NCBI RefSeq assembly: GCF_000192575.1
Contig: NZ_GL876926.1
Span: 1,312,434-1,376,433, forward strand
DNA: 64,000 nucleotides
Source of the DNA: Novosphingobium nitrogenifigens DSM 19370
GTDB lineage: Bacteria; Pseudomonadota; Alphaproteobacteria; Sphingomonadales; Sphingomonadaceae
Direction: 5' to 3'
Within the stretch, counting starts at the first letter, position 1, and every line of letters starts with the position of its first letter. The position numbers and the translations under genes were made by a program. The notes under the pieces are model-generated. The model had not been told where the DNA came from and did no database searches. It worked only from the letters and a program-made list of their open reading frames with translations. Positions 58,489 to 64,000 of the stretch are shown in pieces.

Positions 58489-59697
58489 TCACAAGCCATA
58501 CCCCGCAGGCGCAGTCCCCCCTTCGCGCCGCCATCCGATAATCACCCGCTCCCCGGGCTTCAGTTCACCCGAGAGAACCTCGCTGTGCCGTCCGTCGGTG
58601 CCGCCCAGCGTGACGGGGACGAAACGCGCCTCCCCGCCGTCGCTGTCGGTCACATAGACGCCGGTTCCCCGCTTGCGGGTCTCGTCATGCAGACGGAAAC
58701 CCAGCGCCACGTTGGGAACCAGAACCATGTCCGCCCGTCCCGGCAGGGCAATCCGGGCCGTCACGTCGCGCCCCGGCAAAGGCAGGGGACGATCCGGTGT
58801 CTTTTCACCCTTGTGCACATCAAAAACAGCGACCTGTTCGATCCCGGTCGCCCCGTGAACGGCTTCGACGCGCAACAATTTCCCTTCGAAACGCGCCTCG
58901 CCCATGCCATCGACTTCGACTTCGGCACTGGCCCCAAGAGCAAGCCTTGCCGTATCAACTGCGCCGAGAGACACCGTCGCCGTCAGGCGCTCGGGATGGG
59001 ATGCGATCGTGCACAAGGGTTGCCCGGCGTGAACGATCTGGCCCGGTTGCACCTGGCATCCGAGCAGCGCACCGTCGAACGGTGCCCGCACCGCTGCATT
59101 GCTGAGAGCGATGCGGTCGCGCGTCACTTGCCGCTCGGCCTCTTCGCCACGGGTTGCCGCATCGGCAACATCGAGACGGGCACGCCCCAGTGCCGCACGT
59201 GCGCCTTCCATTTCATTGAGCGAGGGAACCCGGCCGCCCGAACGGCGCCAGACGCTTTCATAGCGATCGAGCCGCACCGCCGCTTCGCGCAAGGCGTCGC
59301 GGGCGCGGGTCTGGGCGTCATCGGCCTGCGCCTTGGCCGCGACATCGGCATCGAAGGTGCGGGACAGCTGGGCGGTATCCATGACCACCAGCTCCTGCCC
59401 CGCATAGACTTGTGCCGCACGCGGATCGGGAAGGCCAACGACCGTTCCATCCTGCGCGGCAACGATCGTCACTTCGCCGTCACCATGCAGGCGCCCGCGC
59501 AAGGCGAGCACGGGGGCAATCTCACCCCGCTCGACCGGCACCGTGTAATAGGGCGAAGGCGACCCGTAAAAAAAACGCCCGAACAGGATGAGCACACTGA
59601 TCCCGGTCAGCGTGAGCAACCCGAGCGTGAGCCAATGCCGACGCCGACGGCGCGGCACCGAACCGAGAAAGACGTCGAGGTCCGCACGGTCAGTCAC
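58489..59697 (-). CDS. Membrane fusion protein (HlyD/MacA-like)
   Basis: A 402-residue adaptor. One N-terminal membrane span (HWLTLGLLTLTGISVLILFGRFF) is followed by the first lipoyl half (VTIVAAQDGTVVGLPDPRAAQVYAGQELV), a coiled-coil hairpin with many Ala/Arg/Glu, and the second half (VRAPFDGALLGCQVQPGQIVHAGQPL), then a beta-barrel. The GTG start at 59697 has GGGGGAG upstream and overlaps the preceding gene's stop by 8 bases. No ABC or RND pump gene is adjacent; opgG follows by 60 bases. Confidence 0.82.
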   Translation of the reverse strand: MTDRADLDVFLGSVPRRRRRHWLTLGLLTLTGISVLILFGRFFYGSPSPYYTVPVERGEIAPVLALRGRLHGDGEVTIVAAQDGTVVGLPDPRAAQVYAGQELVVMDTAQLSRTFDADVAAKAQADDAQTRARDALREAAVRLDRYESVWRRSGGRVPSLNEMEGARAALGRARLDVADAATRGEEAERQVTRDRIALSNAAVRAPFDGALLGCQVQPGQIVHAGQPLCTIASHPERLTATVSLGAVDTARLALGASAEVEVDGMGEARFEGKLLRVEAVHGATGIEQVAVFDVHKGEKTPDRPLPLPGRDVTARIALPGRADMVLVPNVALGFRLHDETRKRGTGVYVTDSDGGEARFVPVTLGGTDGRHSEVLSGELKPGERVIIGWRREGGTAPAGYGL

Positions 59698-60811
59698 AGG
59701 GCGCTCCCCCGGGGACTTCGCCCCGCCCTTCGTCAGTCCAGAGCTGGACGCTCGCTTCGCCGATCGCCCGCAGGCTTTCGACGCGGGCCTCCCGCGCGGC
59801 AAGCCCCGCAGCCTCCGCTACATAGAGCGTCGAAAAAGCGGCCATGCCGTTGCGATAGGCGAGCCGCGCATTGGCGAGCGCCTTGTCCGCCCGGTTCACG
59901 ACGTCCTCGCGATCGCGGTGCAACACCTGGGCGTCGGCAAGATCGCCTCTGTCCTTGCGCACCGCGTCCTGCGCCCCGGCAAGAGCCTGCACCCACTGCG
60001 CCGCCCAAGGCTGGGTCGGAGAGGCGATCTGCTTCTGCAGGGCAGCGGCATCGAGATGGCGCACGTCCCGCCGGGCAAGCGTTCGCATTTCAAGCGCATG
60101 GAGATCAGGACGCCCGCCAACCTCGATCGGGGCATCCCTGTCGACGTCCCCAGCCCTGTCGGCAACCACCGCGATCCCTGCGCCCTGCCCCGTTTCCAGC
60201 AAGGTCCGCAAATCGGCTTGCGTCTTTCCGGTCAGGCGCGCCAGTTCTGCGAGCGCGCGGTCCAGTCCGGCACGCGCACCGTCAAGATCGGACGAAGCAA
60301 GTCCGACCATGATCCCCGCCATATCCTCGTCCAGCCCCGGAACCAGTCCGGCTTCGCGCCGAAAATGCGCGATTTCCCCATTGTCGCGGATTGCCGCCTC
60401 GCTCGCCATGCGTTCGGCGAGCCGTGCCTGCCACGCCCGGGCACGCAGATAGGCAAGGCCAATGTCGCGCGCCTGGGTCAGCCGCGCACCGGCCTTGTCC
60501 CAGGCCTGTGCCGCAGCCTCGACCCGTGCGGCGCGTTCACCATGAAAGACCCGGACCAGCCGTTGCCCGAACGTGCCATGCGGCGCTGCACAAACCGGCG
60601 CCGGTTCGCGCCCAAGCGCCTCTGCCGTCAGGTGATCGAGCACCGGATCGCCCGACGCCGTCCACCACGGCGCGGAAACATCTCCGGCGTGAACCGGGGC
60701 CGACAAAAGGTGCAACGCGCCATTCGCCTGCCGCTGCGGCGTGCACGCGGAACAGGCAAGAGCCGCCAGCAGGGACAGCCGGACCACACGGGGATCACTG
60801 GGAAAAAGCAT
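59690..60811 (-). CDS. Outer-membrane efflux-type lipoprotein (NodT-like)
   Basis: A 373-residue TolC/NodT-like protein with a lipoprotein signal (LSLLAALACSAC), shorter than usual (about 450). Two outer-membrane-factor repeats are seen, for example LAYLRARAWQARLAERMASEAA and the RPDLHALEMRTLARRD motif typical of NodT proteins. It should form the outer-membrane end of a channel with the membrane fusion protein that follows. Start at 60811 gives a normal lipobox. It heads a cluster continuing to opgG-opgH. Confidence 0.75.
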   Translation of the reverse strand: MLFPSDPRVVRLSLLAALACSACTPQRQANGALHLLSAPVHAGDVSAPWWTASGDPVLDHLTAEALGREPAPVCAAPHGTFGQRLVRVFHGERAARVEAAAQAWDKAGARLTQARDIGLAYLRARAWQARLAERMASEAAIRDNGEIAHFRREAGLVPGLDEDMAGIMVGLASSDLDGARAGLDRALAELARLTGKTQADLRTLLETGQGAGIAVVADRAGDVDRDAPIEVGGRPDLHALEMRTLARRDVRHLDAAALQKQIASPTQPWAAQWVQALAGAQDAVRKDRGDLADAQVLHRDREDVVNRADKALANARLAYRNGMAAFSTLYVAEAAGLAAREARVESLRAIGEASVQLWTDEGRGEVPGGAPCD

Positions 60812-61052
60812 TCGCACTTCAACTGCCGGTAGCAGAAATGGTTCCCGCCGAAGCGTCTCTTTGGCTCGGCCTATCGCGCTGCAGCAACGTCTTGTCGCCC
60901 CATTAAACATTACCGCCGCATGATGTCATCATTGACTTTCGTTCATGCACGTCATGCCGTGCGACAGGGCATCCGATCGGGAGGACCGCTTTGCCCTTGC
61001 CGAGAAAGGCCCCGCTCGCCTTCCTCGGCAAAGTCACCTAAAGGCCCGCGTC

Positions 61053-62132
61053 ATGGCCCTCACCCGCCTTTCCCTGCGCGATTTTCGCAACCACGCCGCG
61101 ACCCGGCTGGACGGCATGGCGACGTTCAACGTGCTGGTCGGGGAAAACGGCGCGGGCAAGACCAACGTGCTCGAGGCGATCAGCCTGTTTTCCCCCGGAC
61201 GGGGCATGCGACGCGCACACCCCGCCGACATGGCGTCGAACAAGGGCGCCGGGGATTTCGCAGTAGCCGCAGAACTCGAAGACGGGGCGGTTCAGTTGAA
61301 CACGGCGACAACGCCCGCAACCCCCGGACGCCGCACGGTGCGGATCAACGGCGCGGAAACCCCCGCCACTCGCCTTGCCGAATGGCTGGCGATGACCTGG
61401 CTTACGCCGGCCATGGATCGCCTCTTTGCCGAAGGAGCGACCGCGCGGCGGCGTTTTCTCGACCGGCTCGTGCTCGCGGGCGAACCGGGCCATGCACGCA
61501 TCGCCACCCGGTACGAAGGCGCCTTACGCGAACGCAACCGATTGCTGGGCGAAGCCGACGAACCCGATCCGGTCTGGCTCGACGCTCTCGAAACCCAGAT
61601 GGCCGAAACCGGGGCCCAGCTCGCAGCCTCGCGCCGCGCTCTGGTCGAACGGCTCAACACGGCGCTCGCCGCGCAGGACGACGGCCCCTTTGCCCGCCCC
61701 ATTCTGGCCTATAACGGCGAGACACCGGTCGATGCGTCCGCCTTTGCCGCCGCCCTGCGCAACGGGCGTCGTCGCGACCGCGCCGCGGGACGCACCCTGA
61801 CCGGCCCGCACCGCGACGATCTCGACGTTGTCATGGCGGCCAAGAATGCCCCGGCGGCCCATTGTTCGACCGGGGAACAGAAAGCCCTGTTGATCAGCAT
61901 CGTGCTCGCCCATGCCGCCTTGCCCGATGCAGGAGGCGAGCGGCCGCGCCTGTTGCTTCTCGACGAAATCGCCGCACATCTCGACCCCTTGCGCCGGAGC
62001 GCGCTTTACGAACGCCTAGCTGCCTCCGGCGCACAAGTGTGGATGACCGGCACCGAGCCATCCCCCTTCGCCGACCTTCCCGCGCCGGCCGCATTCTGGC
62101 GCGTCGACGAAGGCAAAGTCGAAAGAATCTAG
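61053..62132 (+). CDS. recF: DNA replication and repair protein RecF
   Basis: SMC-like ATPase of 359 residues that with RecO and RecR loads RecA onto gapped DNA. Walker A GENGAGKTN (30-38), the signature-like STGEQKALLISIVLAHA, and Walker B LLLLDEIAAHLD are present. It starts MALTRLSLRDFRNH. It is not next to dnaA-dnaN-gyrB here. Its stop shares CTAG with the stop of the convergent tesA gene. Confidence 0.95.
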   Translation: MALTRLSLRDFRNHAATRLDGMATFNVLVGENGAGKTNVLEAISLFSPGRGMRRAHPADMASNKGAGDFAVAAELEDGAVQLNTATTPATPGRRTVRINGAETPATRLAEWLAMTWLTPAMDRLFAEGATARRRFLDRLVLAGEPGHARIATRYEGALRERNRLLGEADEPDPVWLDALETQMAETGAQLAASRRALVERLNTALAAQDDGPFARPILAYNGETPVDASAFAAALRNGRRRDRAAGRTLTGPHRDDLDVVMAAKNAPAAHCSTGEQKALLISIVLAHAALPDAGGERPRLLLLDEIAAHLDPLRRSALYERLAASGAQVWMTGTEPSPFADLPAPAAFWRVDEGKVERI

Positions 62133-62866
62133 CGCGTTGCCTCTTTCAGGGCCGCGACAACGGTCGGCTCGGTTGCCTTGACGATCGCGGCCACTCCTTG
62201 CGCATTGGGGTGGATGTGATCGTCGAGCAGAAGTGCATTGTTGCCGATCACCGGTTGCAGGAAGAACGGCACCAGCCCGGCATGGTGCTTGCGCGCCAAT
62301 TGCGGCCAGATCGGGTTGAACGCCTGACGATAGTCCTGCCCCAGATTGGGTGCCGCGAGCATGCCGGTCATCAGGACGGGGATATGCCGCGCCTCGAGCG
62401 CCTTGAGGATCGCGTCGAGATTGGCGCGAGTGTCGGCGGGAGGAAGGCCACGCAACATGTCGTTGCCCCCCAGCCCGACCATGACCAGAACCGGCTTTTT
62501 CGGCTGATTGTCGAGCGTGAAGGCCAGCCGTTGCAGAGCCGCCGCCGTGGTGTCGCCGGAAACCCCGGCATTGACGACCCGCGCGGGGACATGGTCTGCA
62601 TTGAGCGCGCTTTCCAGCTGGGCGGGATAGCTCGCCCCCGGATCAAGGCGATACCCGGCATAGAGACTGTCCCCGAAAGCGAGAATGACGGGTGCATCAG
62701 GCGGTGGAGCCACGCGCGGCGGGGCGGACGCTGCCACCTCGGGCGCGACCATTGCTGCATCGGGGGCTTGCTGCCCCGTTTCACCGCCTGCTTCACCGCC
62801 CACCCCATGCCCGCATCCGCCCAGCGCAAGGAACAGTGCCGCGAGCGCCAGCCCCTTTCCGGTCAT
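62129..62866 (-). CDS. tesA: Arylesterase / TesA-like SGNH hydrolase
   Basis: A GDSL/SGNH esterase of about 245 residues with a lipoprotein-like signal (LALAALFLALGGCG). Block I Ser in LAFGDSLYAGYRL, block III GLGGNDMLRG, and block V with Asp-His in DDHIHPNAQG form the catalytic site. It is divergent from ybbA-ybbB, the arrangement found in E. coli (tesA-ybbA-ybbP). The start at 62866 gives a neat lipobox; 62917 is possible. It hydrolyses esters or thioesters in the periplasm. Confidence 0.88.
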   Translation of the reverse strand: MTGKGLALAALFLALGGCGHGVGGEAGGETGQQAPDAAMVAPEVAASAPPRVAPPPDAPVILAFGDSLYAGYRLDPGASYPAQLESALNADHVPARVVNAGVSGDTTAAALQRLAFTLDNQPKKPVLVMVGLGGNDMLRGLPPADTRANLDAILKALEARHIPVLMTGMLAAPNLGQDYRQAFNPIWPQLARKHHAGLVPFFLQPVIGNNALLLDDHIHPNAQGVAAIVKATEPTVVAALKEATR

Positions 62867-62973
62867 GGAGCCAGCCGTGGCGGGGCGCACGGGAAAATGC
62901 TTGTCGACGAAATGCATACAAGGTCCGATCGGGACAGTTGCCGGGTCCGCCCAATCTATGTCACCAAACGCAA

Positions 62974-63663
62974 GTGACAAGCACCAGCCCCATTATCGAC
63001 GCCACCGATCTTCACCTCGTTCTGGGCGAAGGCGATGGCCGCGTTGCCGTGCTCGACGGGATCGACCTAAGGGTCGAAAACGGTGAGACGCTGGCGCTGC
63101 TCGGGCCATCCGGGTCCGGCAAATCCTCGCTGCTCGCGGTTCTCTCCGGCCTCGAGCGCGCGACCGGGGGGAAGCTCATGGTCGCAGGGCAGGATTTCAC
63201 GGCCCTTGATGAAGACGGACTGGCAACCGCTCGGCGCGGCCGGATCGGTATCGTGCTACAGGCGTTTCACCTCCTGCCGACCATGACCGCGCTTGAAAAT
63301 GTCGCGACCCCGCTTGAACTTGCCGGGGTTTCCGATGCCATGGAGCGAGCGCGGGTCGAACTTGCCGCCGTCGGCCTTGCCCACCGGCTCCATCATTATC
63401 CCGCCCAGCTTTCGGGCGGCGAGCAACAGCGCGTGGCGATTGCCCGCGCGCTTGCCCCCGCGCCCCACCTGTTGTTCGCGGACGAACCCACCGGCAATCT
63501 CGACCACGCGACGGGCACTGCCGTTGCCGATCTCCTGTTCGAGCGCGCGGGCAAGGCTGGCGCCACTCTGGTCATGGTCACCCATGACGAAGCCCTCGCC
63601 CAACGCTGCGGACGGATCCTCCGCCTTGCCGACGGACGCATCCAGAGCGACCTTCGGGCATGA
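62974..63663 (+). CDS. ybbA: ABC transporter ATPase (YbbA/LolD-like)
   Basis: A 229-residue ABC ATPase. It has Walker A GPSGSGKSS, Q-loop QAFHLLP, signature LSGGEQQRVAIARAL, and Walker B LLFADEPTGNLD, the LolD/MacB-type arrangement. The start is GTG at 62974 since no ATG fits the frame. Its stop overlaps the next gene's ATG. With the permease it probably exports lipid-linked substrates; the true substrate of YbbA-YbbP is unknown. Confidence 0.9.
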   Translation: MTSTSPIIDATDLHLVLGEGDGRVAVLDGIDLRVENGETLALLGPSGSGKSSLLAVLSGLERATGGKLMVAGQDFTALDEDGLATARRGRIGIVLQAFHLLPTMTALENVATPLELAGVSDAMERARVELAAVGLAHRLHHYPAQLSGGEQQRVAIARALAPAPHLLFADEPTGNLDHATGTAVADLLFERAGKAGATLVMVTHDEALAQRCGRILRLADGRIQSDLRA

Positions 63664-64000
63664 GCGCAAGCGAAAGGCGTAGCCTGTCCTGGCGCATGGC
63701 CTGGCGCCTCGCCTTGCGCGGGCTCGACTGGCGCTTCTCGGGCCTGCGCCTGCTTTTGGTCTGCCTTGTCCTTGGCACCGCCGCGCTTTCTGCGATCGGC
63801 ACCTTGACCGGGGCGATCGACCGCGAACTGACGACACGCGGGGCCAGCATGCTGGGCGGCGACGTCGAATTTGCCGTCGCGTCGCGCCCGGCCTCCCGCG
63901 CCGAATATGCCGAGATCGCGCGCAACGGCCGGGTTTCGGCAGGCGTGCGGATGCAGGCCATGGTCCGCAAGACCGGAGCCGAAGACACCGCCGTCCCGGT
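63660..64000 (+). CDS. ybbB: ABC transporter permease (YbbP/FtsX-like), partial
   Basis: The first 113 residues of a large FtsX/MacB-type permease, cut by the right edge. It starts MSASERRSLSWRMAWRLALR, with a first membrane span (LRLLLVCLVLGTAALSAIGTL). A periplasmic part follows, containing GGDVEFAVASRPASRAEYAEIA, as in YbbP. ATGA overlap with ybbA indicates a transporter pair. Confidence 0.88.
   Translation, partial: MSASERRSLSWRMAWRLALRGLDWRFSGLRLLLVCLVLGTAALSAIGTLTGAIDRELTTRGASMLGGDVEFAVASRPASRAEYAEIARNGRVSAGVRMQAMVRKTGAEDTAVP

Overview
The window is a high-GC, gene-dense chromosomal segment of an alphaproteobacterium, most likely a sphingomonad (Sphingomonadales, Novosphingobium-like). 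This is inferred from the Rickettsia/alpha-type malate dehydrogenase next to sucA-sucB-lpd, the carotenoid hydroxylase CrtZ, an alphaproteobacterial LexA box (GTTC-N7-GTTC) at uvrA, and several small proteins typical of sphingomonads. No rRNA, tRNA, CRISPR array or prophage was recognised. The only mobile element seen is one decayed IS630-type insertion.

Layout: 1-1735 (minus) is the str operon, rpsL-rpsG-fusA, with fusA cut by the left edge. 2180-4326 (plus) is a eukaryote-like GT22 mannosyltransferase overlapping a Sel1-type lipoprotein. 4330-7920 (minus) is a minimal ethanolamine pathway, eutB-eutC-permease. 8052-9217 (plus) is a glycerate-kinase-like P-loop kinase plus a glycine-zipper protein. 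9254-11361 (minus) holds a MarR regulator, two unknown proteins and a membrane-anchored LuxR-type protein. 11622-13900 (plus) is a NarX/UhpB-like kinase with its response regulator. 14601-19488 (plus) is a type I secretion system (ABC, membrane fusion protein, TolC). 19552-21919 (minus) is a KdpE/KdpD-like pair whose kinase is frameshifted in a G8 tract. It is divergent from the potassium transporter kup (21975-23927). 24049-25523 holds a DsbA/DsbG-like thiol protein and an Skp/OmpH chaperone with the IS630 remnant just upstream.

26841-29765 (minus) is uvrA with an SOS box. 29954-31546 (plus) is a secreted propeller-plus-RTX protein, a plausible substrate of the type I system. 31550-36175 (minus) is a vitamin B12 uptake operon (btuB-F-C-D) under a cobalamin riboswitch at 36300-36505. 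36717-38595 encodes a SleB-type cell-wall hydrolase and a small protein. 38888-45830 (plus) is mdh, sucA, sucB, lpd, without sucCD. 46467-49962 (minus) is a quinone reductase and leuC-small membrane protein-leuD. 50078-51821 holds crtZ, a MOSC protein and sufE. 51917-55090 is a phage-shock system: pspF divergent from a leader ORF, pspA, pspB, pspC and an extra membrane protein, with a near-perfect sigma-54 promoter. 55094-60811 (minus) holds an outer-membrane efflux lipoprotein, a membrane fusion protein, opgG and opgH. 61053 to the end is recF, tesA and ybbA-ybbB (cut by the right edge).

Links: the ethanolamine ammonia-lyase needs adenosylcobalamin, and the window also carries riboswitch-controlled B12 uptake. 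The psp, opgGH, skp, dsb-like, SleB and TesA genes all concern envelope integrity. The most unusual items are the GT22 mannosyltransferase, the leader ORF in the sigma-54 psp operon, the C8/G8 frameshift in the KdpD-like kinase beside kup, the membrane-anchored LuxR protein divergent from a two-component pair, and an efflux pair without an inner-membrane pump joined to opgGH.
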